Origin: Mycobacterium sp. Root135 | Lineage (GTDB): Bacteria; Actinomycetota; Actinomycetes; Mycobacteriales; Mycobacteriaceae | DNA length: 64,000 nt | Reading direction: 5' to 3' | Assembly: GCF_001426545.1 (NCBI RefSeq) | Contig: NZ_LMEZ01000004.1 | Coordinates: 124,001-188,000, forward strand | Part shown: piece by piece, positions 9,663-18,200 of the stretch | Numbering within the stretch: position 1 is the first letter of the stretch | Layout of the letters: each line of letters starts with the position of its first letter | Made by a program: the position numbers and the translations under genes | Notes under the pieces: model-generated | Told to the model about the DNA's origin: nothing | Seen by the model: the letters and a program-made list of their open reading frames with translations, nothing else | The model's database searches: none

Positions 9663-10862
9663 TCAGGTGTACAACGTGATCGGCTGTACGTCGCCGGTGA
9701 GATAGTTGGCGCCGACCTCGAGCTTCTTGTAGTCGACGGGGTCGTGCAGCGAGTGCGTGCGAATGTTGCGCCAGTAGATGTCGAGGCCGACGTCGCTGCG
9801 TGCTGAGCTCGAGCCGGTGACCTCGAAGATGCGGTGCGCGACGTCCAGTGTGGTCTCGGTGGCGACGACCTTCAGCTTCGCGATGCCGATCTCGGCCTCG
9901 GTGCGGTCGTCGGCGGTGACGTCGGCGCCGCGGGCGATCACCCGGTCGAAGCGGGTGTTCCAGCGGTCGGCCAGCGCCTCGACGGCCGCGGTGCGCGCCA
10001 GCAGTTCACCGAACACGCGCTGCACGAACGGGTCTCGCGAATAGTGCTCGGCGGTGCCGAGCAGCCAGGCCCCACGGCGCTGCAGCGTCAACTCTCGGGC
10101 CCGCGCCAACGCGCCTTCGGCAATGCCCAGGTACAGGTTGGCGAAACCCAGCTGCACACCCGGCGTGACGAGCGTCGAGTATGGTTCCTCGCCTACCTCG
10201 CCGAGAATGTCCTCGGGGGCGACGGCCACGTCGTGAAAGTCGACGCTGCCACTGGCAGACAGTCTCTGCCCCAACGCATCCCAGTCGCCGCTGAACTCGA
10301 CGCCGTCACGATCGTGGCCTACCACCGTGGCGAGGATCCGGGCGCCGGGCTCACCGTCGGCGGCCATGGCGAGGGTGACGTCACCGGTCGAGGCGCCCGT
10401 GGCGAACCGCTTGCGGCCGTTGAGCCGGTAGCCCTCCCCGTCGCGGGTGAGCACCAGATCGGGGTCGACGGGGTTGACCGCGTCGCCCCACAACCAGCTG
10501 CCCCGCGCCGACTCCCCGTACCAGTGCTCCCAGCGCGACGGCTCGGCGAAGAAGACGATGGCCGCCTGGTTGCAGTAGTGGTAGCTCAGGATCTGCGCGA
10601 TCGACGCGTCGTGCCTGGCGAGGATGCGCACCGCGCGCAACCCGGTCGACCAGTGCCCGCCGTGCCCACCGAATTGACGTGGGATGAGCAGGTTGGCGAG
10701 GCCGGAGTCCTTGAGGAGTTTTAGCTCGGCCGCTGGCTCGGCGTTGGCGCGGTCGCGGGCGAGCGCGTCGTCGGCGAGCAGTCGGCCCGTCTCGTCGGCG
10801 ACGGCATCCCATCGGTCGGTCTCGTCGTCGGTGGGCAGCGTGGTCCAGGGCGTACGTGTCAC
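9663..10862 (-). CDS. DszC/SfnC-like flavin-dependent monooxygenase (acyl-CoA dehydrogenase fold)
   Basis: This 399-residue protein has the acyl-CoA dehydrogenase fold. Its C-terminal signature (YWRNIRTHSLHDPVDYK) is typical of the DszC/SfnC monooxygenases that oxidise organosulfur or related compounds with reduced FMN from a partner reductase. The N-terminal LIPRQFGGHGG and the LNGRKRFATGAS region are family-like. The start is GTG 10862. A -10-like TAGGGT lies 6 nt before it and there is no Shine-Dalgarno sequence, so the mRNA may be leaderless. It diverges from a paralogue across a 99-bp gap carrying a 13-bp palindrome. The true substrate is unknown. Confidence 0.8.
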   Translation of the reverse strand: MTRTPWTTLPTDDETDRWDAVADETGRLLADDALARDRANAEPAAELKLLKDSGLANLLIPRQFGGHGGHWSTGLRAVRILARHDASIAQILSYHYCNQAAIVFFAEPSRWEHWYGESARGSWLWGDAVNPVDPDLVLTRDGEGYRLNGRKRFATGASTGDVTLAMAADGEPGARILATVVGHDRDGVEFSGDWDALGQRLSASGSVDFHDVAVAPEDILGEVGEEPYSTLVTPGVQLGFANLYLGIAEGALARARELTLQRRGAWLLGTAEHYSRDPFVQRVFGELLARTAAVEALADRWNTRFDRVIARGADVTADDRTEAEIGIAKLKVVATETTLDVAHRIFEVTGSSSARSDVGLDIYWRNIRTHSLHDPVDYKKLEVGANYLTGDVQPITLYT

Positions 10863-10904
10863 CGCGCCACCCTAAGACGCCAACCTTCGAGGCCGTCGGG
10901 TTGC

Positions 10905-10917
10905 ACTCTGGCAGAGT
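10905..10917. promoter_or_regulatory. 13-bp palindrome in divergent promoter region
   Basis: ACTCTGGCAGAGT is a perfect palindrome around a central G, midway between two divergent DszC-like genes. It is a candidate operator for a regulator of both. No regulator gene lies beside it. Confidence 0.4.
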
Positions 10918-10961
10918 CAAAGCCGCGCAATATTCGCGTTTTCGCAGTTCAATCCAGCGTT

Positions 10962-12161
10962 GTGACCATCATCGCCGAAGATCGTGTCCAGGACGCTCGC
11001 GCTCATTTCGCCCCCGTGCTCGAGGAGATCGCGGCCGGGGCACGTCAGCGTGACCTCGACCGCGAGCTGCCGGTCGAGGCGGTGAACGCCTTGAAGAGGG
11101 CCGGTTTCGGTGCTCTGCGCGTCCCGACCGAGTTCGGCGGCTGGGGGCTGGACTGGCGTGAGGTGACGGCGCTGTGGATCGACGTCGCCACCGCCGACGC
11201 CAACCTGGCGCAAGCGCTGCGCGGGCACTTCGTCTTCGCGGAGGACGTGCTGTTCCGGCACCGTCGCGGCGAGGACGTGCGGCGGTGGTTCGAGCGATTC
11301 GTCGACGGGGAGATCGCGGGCAATGCCTGGACCGAGACGGGCTCGACGTCGATCGACCGGGTGCAGACCGAGGTGACGCACGTCGACGGCCAGCCGGTGG
11401 TCAACGGCCGCAAGTTCTACTCGACCGGCACGATCTTCGCGGAGTGGGCCGACGTGTACGCCCGCGTCGGCGAGGATCCGGCGATCGCGATCGTCGACAC
11501 CCGCCAACCCGGGGTCGTGGTGCACGACGACTGGGACGGGTTCGGGCAGCGGGGCACCGGGACCGGCACGACGGAGTTTCACGACGCCCGCGTCGACGAC
11601 CTGGTGCCGTTCGGCCAGCGGCACCCGTACCAGACCGCGCTCTACCAACTGAATCACCTGGCGTCGCTGGCGGGCATCACCCGCGCGGTGTTGGTCGACG
11701 TCACCCGTGAGGTGCAGCAGCGAGAGCGAAACTTCAGCCACGCCAACAGCTCCCGGGTGCGCGACGACCCGCAGGTGCTGGCCCGCGTCGGCGAGATCTG
11801 GGCGGCGGCCTACACGACGGAGGCGTTGGCGTTGAGGGTCGCCGAGGCGATCGACGCCGCCGCGTTGGTGGATCCCACGGACGTCGACGGCTTGGACAAG
11901 GCAAGTGAGCGCGCCGAATTGGAGTCCTCGGCCGCACAGGTGACGGCCTCGCAGTTGGCGATCGACGCGGCGTCGGATCTCTTCGACACCCTTGGCGCGT
12001 CGGGCACCTCGACGGCTCGCGGACTGGACCGGCACTGGCGCAACGCCCGCACGGTGGCGTCGCACAACCCGCGCATCCTCAAGGCGAAGGTGCTGGGCGC
12101 CTTCCAGGTCAACGGCACTCCCCCGCCGTACGCGTGGGGCATCGGCCGCACGCAACGCTGA
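10962..12161 (+). CDS. DszC/SfnC-like acyl-CoA dehydrogenase-fold flavoprotein
   Basis: This 399-residue paralogue of the divergent gene shares the fold and the motifs RVPTEFGGWGLDW, GNAWTETGS, VNGRKFYSTGT and DRHWRNARTVASHNP. The last is the DszC-type C-terminal signature. It probably uses reduced flavin to oxygenate or desulfurise a small molecule; a flavin reductase partner is not encoded nearby. The start is GTG 10962. A sulfonate or thioether substrate is a family-based guess. The neighbouring ABC importer looks sugar-type rather than sulfonate-type, so it does not support a sulfur role. Confidence 0.78.
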   Translation: MTIIAEDRVQDARAHFAPVLEEIAAGARQRDLDRELPVEAVNALKRAGFGALRVPTEFGGWGLDWREVTALWIDVATADANLAQALRGHFVFAEDVLFRHRRGEDVRRWFERFVDGEIAGNAWTETGSTSIDRVQTEVTHVDGQPVVNGRKFYSTGTIFAEWADVYARVGEDPAIAIVDTRQPGVVVHDDWDGFGQRGTGTGTTEFHDARVDDLVPFGQRHPYQTALYQLNHLASLAGITRAVLVDVTREVQQRERNFSHANSSRVRDDPQVLARVGEIWAAAYTTEALALRVAEAIDAAALVDPTDVDGLDKASERAELESSAAQVTASQLAIDAASDLFDTLGASGTSTARGLDRHWRNARTVASHNPRILKAKVLGAFQVNGTPPPYAWGIGRTQR

Positions 12162-12288
12162 CGCGGTCACATCGGTCACTCCGGTGCCGGTCCGGAGGGC
12201 CATGACACCCCTCAGAACTTGATATCGCCTGTGCTATCAGGTTCTGCAGTGGATCCACGCCTTCCCCCGCGATACCCCCTCCCCCTTT

Positions 12289-12354
12289 CCCGCGAGCAGT
12301 CGCAAAAGTGCGCTAAATGCGGCGTGTCGCGGCATTTTTGCGACTGCTCGCGGG
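12289..12354. terminator. nested palindrome between convergent genes (candidate bidirectional terminator)
   Basis: Perfect 19-bp arms (12289-12307 and 12336-12354; CCCGCGAGCAGTCGCAAAA) surround a 28-nt spacer that can itself form an imperfect hairpin (ATGCGGCG against TCGCGGCAT). The element lies between the flavoprotein gene (+) and the ABC ATPase gene (-). Confidence 0.6.
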
Positions 12355-12366
12355 GGGTGGCGAGGG

Positions 12367-13440
12367 CTACGCGAGCCGGCGGCCGGAGGTCCCGTCGAAC
12401 AGGTGCACTCGATCCGGCCGGACGTCGACCGTCACGGCGTCACCGGGCGCGGGGGTCCGGCCCCAACCCGCGACGGTGGCCGCCTCGACCACCGCGGTCA
12501 ACCGGTGCGCACCCGCCGTCACGATGAACACGTAACGCGGCCCGAGCAATTCGACGATCTCGACGGTGCCGTTGCCGTGGTCCGACGGTGCGACGAGCAT
12601 GTCCTCGGGCCGCACCCCCAACGTGACCGCAGCCGCGTCGGCACCGGGGGCGGCGAACCGAACCCCGTCACCCTCGAACGTCCCGTCTCGCACGGTGCCG
12701 GCGAGCAGGTTCATGCTCGGCGAGCCGATGAACCCCGCGACGAACGTGTTGGCGGGCCGACGGTAGAGCTCCTCGGGCGTTCCGACTTGCGCGATGGTCC
12801 CCGCGTCGAGGACGACGAGTTGGTCGGCGATCGTCATCGCCTCCTCCTGGTCGTGCGTGACGTACAGCGCGGTGATGCCCGAATCCTGTTGCAGCCGTCG
12901 AATCTCGGAACGCAGCTCGACGCGCAGCTTGGCGTCGAGGTTGCTCAGCGGTTCGTCGAACAGGAACACCTTCGGCGTGCGGACCAATGCCCTGGCGATG
13001 GCGACCCGCTGCTGCTGGCCCCCGGACAGTTGACGCGGCTTGCGGTCGAGCAGCGCGGTGATGCCCACCCGGTCGGCGGCCTCGCGCGCCCGCCGCGCCG
13101 CCTCGTCCTTGGCAACTCCGTTGTTGCGCAACGGAAAGGCGATGTTTGCGGCCACCGACAAGTGCGGATACAGCGCGTAGTTCTGGAACACCATCGCGAC
13201 GTCGCGGGTCCGCGGAGACTCGGCGGTGACGTCACGACCACCGATCGACACGGTGCCACCGTCGGCCGTCTCGAGCCCGGCGACGATGCGCAGGGTGGTG
13301 GACTTGCCGCAGCCGGACGGACCGACGAGCACCGTCAACGAGCCGTCGGGGAGGGTGAGGGTGAGGTCGTCGACGACCGCGTGGTCGTCGTAGGTCTTGG
13401 TGAGGCCGGCGATCTCGACCGCACCTGTGGCACTGCTCAT
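12367..13440 (-). CDS. ABC importer ATP-binding subunit (MalK/UgpC-like)
   Basis: This 357-residue ATPase powers import by the two permeases encoded just upstream. It has Walker A GPSGCGKST (about 39-47), Q-loop VFQNYALYPHLSV, signature LSGGQQQR, Walker B VFLFDEPLSNLDAKLR and the H-loop YVTHDQEEAM. A C-terminal OB-fold/TOBE regulatory domain follows, as in carbohydrate (CUT1-type) transporters. Its ATG overlaps the preceding stop as ATGA. It is the last gene of a three-gene operon without a binding protein. See the solute-binding protein at 26802-28154 for a likely partner. Confidence 0.92.
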   Translation of the reverse strand: MSSATGAVEIAGLTKTYDDHAVVDDLTLTLPDGSLTVLVGPSGCGKSTTLRIVAGLETADGGTVSIGGRDVTAESPRTRDVAMVFQNYALYPHLSVAANIAFPLRNNGVAKDEAARRAREAADRVGITALLDRKPRQLSGGQQQRVAIARALVRTPKVFLFDEPLSNLDAKLRVELRSEIRRLQQDSGITALYVTHDQEEAMTIADQLVVLDAGTIAQVGTPEELYRRPANTFVAGFIGSPSMNLLAGTVRDGTFEGDGVRFAAPGADAAAVTLGVRPEDMLVAPSDHGNGTVEIVELLGPRYVFIVTAGAHRLTAVVEAATVAGWGRTPAPGDAVTVDVRPDRVHLFDGTSGRRLA

Positions 13441-14228
13441 TTGGTGGCTCCGGTGGTAAGTCCGCCGACGAGGTAGCGCTGGGCGGCCAGCGCGAGCACG
13501 TAGACGGGGGCGACGCCGAGCAGTCCGGCGGCGGCCTGCTGGCCGAACTGCACGTTGCGATCGCCTTGGAAAAGGGACAGTCCGACAGTCAGGGTTTGGC
13601 TTTCCTTCGTCACCGCGAGGTACACGGCGAACAGGAAGTCGTTGTAGGACAGGAAGAACGTGACCAGCAGCGCGGCGACGATGCCGGGCCACAGCAGCGG
13701 GATGACGACCTTGCGCAGCGTCGCGACCACGGAGAGCCCGTCGATCGCGGCGGCCTCGTCGATCTCGACGGGGATGCGCCGCACGAAGCCGTCGAGCAAC
13801 CAGGCGGCGACCGGCACACCCGCGATGCCGTTGACGAGGATGAGTCCGGCCACCCCGTTGGTCAGCCCGGCGTAGCGCAACAGGAAGAACAGCGGGATGA
13901 TCGCGACGATCGGCGGCGCGCAGTAGCTGGCCAGCAAGACCGTCAGCAGTCTTTCGCCCCGCACGTGCCGCGCCGTGAAATAGGCAGCAGGCGTGGCTAT
14001 CACGACAGCCAGCACCGCGGCGCCGACCGCCGAGACCCATGAGTTGGTCAGCATGGTGCCCAGCTCGATGGTGTCGAACACCTTGACGAAGTTGTCGAAG
14101 GACACCGTGTCGGGAAGCAGGCTGGAGTTGAGCACCTCGCCTGCCGGGCGCAGCGCCAGCGACAGCAGATACGCGATCGGCAGCAGCGCAACGACGACCG
14201 CGCCGACGAGGACGGCCCGAGCCTTCAC
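13437..14228 (-). CDS. ABC importer permease subunit (MalG-like)
   Basis: This 263-residue integral membrane permease of the binding-protein-dependent sugar type has about six hydrophobic segments. The EAA loop reads EIDEAAAIDGLSVVATLRKV, then IPLLWPG, as expected for contact with the ATPase. The start is GTG 14228, overlapping the previous stop by GTGA. The stop overlaps the ATPase start by ATGA, so the three subunits are translationally coupled. The longer open frame upstream is not coding. Confidence 0.9.
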   Translation of the reverse strand: MKARAVLVGAVVVALLPIAYLLSLALRPAGEVLNSSLLPDTVSFDNFVKVFDTIELGTMLTNSWVSAVGAAVLAVVIATPAAYFTARHVRGERLLTVLLASYCAPPIVAIIPLFFLLRYAGLTNGVAGLILVNGIAGVPVAAWLLDGFVRRIPVEIDEAAAIDGLSVVATLRKVVIPLLWPGIVAALLVTFFLSYNDFLFAVYLAVTKESQTLTVGLSLFQGDRNVQFGQQAAAGLLGVAPVYVLALAAQRYLVGGLTTGATK

Positions 14229-15094
14229 GCGTCGGCCTTGAGCGCGCGAGCCCGCAGCGTCGTGACGACGGTGGCGACGGCCCCGACGACGAGGCCGAAC
14301 ACCAGCGTCTGGGCGGCGGCGGTGCCCATGTCGAAGCTGCCGCGCAGGCCGGTCTGGTAGATCACGAACGGCGACAGGCTCGTCGAGAAGCCCGGTCCCC
14401 CGGCGGTGATGACGACGAGGAGGTCGAACACCTTGAAGCCGATGACCAGTTCGAGCACGGCGACGGCCCAGATGCTCGGGGCGATCGCCGGCCAGGTGAC
14501 CGTGGTGAAGGACCGCCACGCGGTGGCGCCGTCGATGAGGGCGGATTCGAGAAGCTCGGGGCGGACGACGCCGAGCGCGGCGAAGGCGATCAACGTCGCA
14601 AACGGCGTCCACTGCCAGACGTGGATGACCACCAGCACGACGAACGCCCCCACGTCGGACCCCAGTGGGTTGAAGCCCGCCAACCCGACGGCCTTGAAGA
14701 CGGTGGCGAGCCCGCCGCCGACCGGTGCCAGCAGCAGCTTCCACGCGACGCCGACGAGCACCGGCGCGGTCACCAGCGGCAGGAGGAACAGCGCGCCGAC
14801 GACACCGAAGCCGCCACCGCGATGGCGAAGGAGCAGCGCGATGCCGAGTCCCAGCAGAGTGGTCACGACGGCGACGAGGACCGCGAAGATCGTCGACTTC
14901 CACAGCGACGGGGTGAACGCGGGCGAGGCGAACGCTCCGGTGAAGTTGGCGAGTCCGGTGAAGCGGTTGAGCGGCTTGGCGAGTGAGGACTTCGTCACAG
15001 CGAGCGCGACCAGGCAGATCGTCGGATAGACCAACAGCAGCGCCAGTCCGGCGACGGCAGGGGCGGCCAACCAGGGAGGAACGCGTCGAGTCAC
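14225..15094 (-). CDS. ABC importer permease subunit (MalF-like)
   Basis: This is the first permease gene of the importer operon (289 residues from this start). It has a basic start (TRRVPPWLAAP), about six transmembrane segments and the EAA loop LLESALIDGATAWRSFTTVT. GTG 15094 is chosen over GTG 15118 because TAGCGT lies 8 nt before it, and the stretch from that box to GTGAC matches the promoter and start of the distant solute-binding-protein gene. That similarity supports a near-leaderless start here. The substrate is unknown, probably a carbohydrate or related polar solute by family. Confidence 0.87.
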   Translation of the reverse strand: MTRRVPPWLAAPAVAGLALLLVYPTICLVALAVTKSSLAKPLNRFTGLANFTGAFASPAFTPSLWKSTIFAVLVAVVTTLLGLGIALLLRHRGGGFGVVGALFLLPLVTAPVLVGVAWKLLLAPVGGGLATVFKAVGLAGFNPLGSDVGAFVVLVVIHVWQWTPFATLIAFAALGVVRPELLESALIDGATAWRSFTTVTWPAIAPSIWAVAVLELVIGFKVFDLLVVITAGGPGFSTSLSPFVIYQTGLRGSFDMGTAAAQTLVFGLVVGAVATVVTTLRARALKADA

Positions 15095-15152
15095 GTGGGG
15101 GCACGCTATGCGCAGCACCGCACCCGCGGCGATGGATTAACTCGTGACGAGT
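15092..15152 (-). promoter_or_regulatory. Promoter/operator region of the ABC importer operon
   Basis: On the minus strand, CACGAGTTAATCCATCG (15146-15130) is followed after 21 nt by TAGCGT (15108-15103), then 8 nt and the GTG start. The same arrangement with the same spacings precedes the solute-binding-protein gene at 28154. A perfect palindrome ACTCGTGACGAGT (15140-15152) overlaps the distal edge, so a regulator probably binds there. Confidence 0.6.
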
Positions 15153-15292
15153 CCAGGAGGGGCCGTCACAGACGCCGAGCTCTGCGCTAAATGCCTGATC
15201 AGGGTACCCTAAGGTGTTTGTGCTCGCCCATGCTCAACGACGAGGCCCCGGGTGTTGCTACATGCCACGTACGTGCAAAGGGGTGAGCCTCG

Positions 15293-18200
15293 GTGGTCGG
15301 ACTGTATGACCCGGATCAGGAGAAGAGCAGCTGCGGCGTCGGCTTCCTGACGCGCAAGGACGGCCGCCAGACCCACGAGGTCATCCGCAAGCTGCACGAG
15401 GCGCTGTGCGCGGTCCCGCACCGCGGCGGCATGTCGTCGGAGGGCGTCGGTGACGGCGCTGGCGTCAACCTCGACCTCTCGCTGCGGTTCTTCCGCAGGG
15501 TGACCGGCCGCCCCGACCTCGACCTCGGTGTCTTCGGCGTCGGCAACTTCTTCCTGCCCAACGACCCGGCGTTCCACGCCGAGGCCGAGCAGGTCGTCCG
15601 ACAAGCACTCGCCGATCGCGGTTTCGACATCCTCGTCGAACGCGAGGTGCCCGTGGACGACACAGCCATCAGGCCGGCCGCGGTCAAGTATCAGCTGCCC
15701 ATCCGCCAGTGGGTCTTCGCCACGTCGAACGGCGGCCCGCTGTCGGACCGCAGCATCCACGACGCCCTGATGGCCATCGAAGAGGTCGCCTACACCCGCC
15801 CCGAACTTCAGGGCATGTACCCGCTGTCGCTGAGCGCCCGCACGCAGGTGCTCAAGGGGCGGCTGAACTCAGGCGAAGTGGTCCCCTACTTCAGCGATCT
15901 GTCGGACCCGTCGATGGAAGTGCACTCGATGTTCTTCCACACGCGGTTCTCCACCAACACCGCGCCGAATGCGACCATGGCCCAACCCTTTCGGTTGATG
16001 GCTCACAACGGCGAGCTCAACACCGACAAGAAGAACCGGCTCTCCGACAACGCCATCGCGCTGGCCCGCAACCGCGCGATCATCCGGCCGCACGGCCAGT
16101 CCGACAGCTGCCGGCTCGACCAGACGCTGCAGAACCGCGTCCTCGAGGACGATCTCGACCTCGTCACCGCCGTCGTCGCGATGATGCCGCCGGCGTGGGA
16201 GAACGACCCGACACTGTCCCCCGAAGTGCGGGCGATGCTGGAGTTCTTCAGCCTCTACGAGGAGAAGAACGACGGGCCCGCGGCGTTGATCTTCGGCGAC
16301 GGTCGCTACATCGGCGCCCGGCTCGACCGACTTGGGTTGCGCCCCTTGCGAACCGTCGAGACCGCCGAGTATCTGGGCGTCATGTCGGAGGCCGGCCAGC
16401 TGTACTTCGAGCCCGACGAGGTGACCAAGCGCGGCCGGATCGAGGCCGGCGGCATGCTGTACTACGACCACTCCCGGCGGCGTTCGTTCACCACCGTCGA
16501 GGCGCTGGAAATGCTTGCAGCGCAACACGACTACCCGGCGATGGTGGCCGAGTCCCGCGTCAACCTCGACGAGTTGCCCGCCGTCCCGCCGGAAGGGCAG
16601 CTGTCCCCCGCCCGCTACAACGGCGACCTGAACCGCTATCAGCGGTACGTGGCGTACTCGTTGAACCAGGAGAGCTTCAAGTTCCTGATGGACCCGATGC
16701 TCGCCACCGGGCAGGAGAAGATTTCCGCGATGGGGTACGGCGCGGCGATCAACGCGCTGTCCAATCACGAAGGCGGCATTGCGCGGTACTTCTCGCAGCG
16801 GTTCGCCCAGGTGACCAACCCGCCGCTGGACAGCATCCGCGAGGCCGACGGGATGACGCTGCGGGTGGCGCTCGGCGCAAAGCCCAACAGCGGTGCGACG
16901 CCAGCGCCGCAGATCGTGATCAACTCGCCGATCCTCACCCATCTCGACATGCTGAAGATCCGCGACCAGAAGCAGACGCCGGTGCGGCGGTTCGGCAGTC
17001 GGTACCGCGTGGTGCTCGACGACGGGGCGGCCAACGCCGCCGCGCTGATCGCCGGAATCGACGAGCTATGCGACGAGGTCGAGGCCTTCGCCCGCGAATC
17101 CGGCGGCATCGCGGTCATGTCGGACCGCCACGTCACCAGCGAGCTCGCCGCGATGCCCATGACCATCGTGATCTCGGCGGTCAACCAGCGGCTCATCGAA
17201 CAGGGCCTCCGCCGCCGGGTGTCGGTGATCGTGGAGAGCGGGCAGGTCTGCTCGTCGCATCACGTCGCGACGATCCTCGGATTCGGGGCGTCGGCGGTCT
17301 ACTCACTCAGCGTGCAGATGCGCGCGGAGGAGAAGTTCGGTTCCGACGAGACTGCGATCACGACGGCGTTCAAGCGGTTCAAGAAGGCGGCCGAGAAGTC
17401 GCTGATGAAGACCATGGGTCGCGTCGGGCTGTGCACGGTGGAGAGCTACATCGGTGGCGAGTTCTTCGAACCCAGTTACCTCGACACCAACGGGCCGGTG
17501 CTGAACAAGTACTTCCCCAACGTCATCTCGGTCGTCGGCGGCGTCGGATTCCGCACGCTGTCCGACACCTCCGCCGAATGGCACGCCCGCGCAGTCGAAG
17601 TCGGCGACGAGAAGGACGTGCCGCTGCTCGGTCTGTTCAAGGAGCGGGCCGAGGGCGCCGGGCACTCCTACGGGACGACCGCGGTGCGTGGCTTCATCGA
17701 CATGACGGAGGAAGCCATTTCCTTCGGCGACGAGGCCAGGCCCAAGAACGCGCAGATGGCCGATCCCCTGTTCCTCAGGACGCTGCCGCTGCACCAACTC
17801 GAGGGTGCGTTTGGTCTCGACGACGAGGCCTATCGCAACAACAGCTTCGACGAGATGACGCCGCGGGCGATCAACAGCTTCGACATCACGCCCGGCTACC
17901 GCAGCTTCGTGTTCGCGGTCAACGCCGAGCGGACGCGCCGCCCGGCTGCCCTTCGCGACGTGCTGGCGTTTCCGGCGGACGTCAACTTCGTGCACACGGC
18001 CGAGGAATTCCGTTCCGAGATGGGCCAGTTCGCGCAGTTCGGCAACAACTCCTATCTGGTGCGGGGGTTGACGCTGGTTCGGGTCGGCGACGAGTTCACG
18101 CTGCGGCTGACTCACTCGCCGGGGCGGCTGACTGCGCTGGCGGACTCGCTGGTGCACCGGTTCGGCGACGAGATCGTCGACCACGACGTGGTCGGTGACC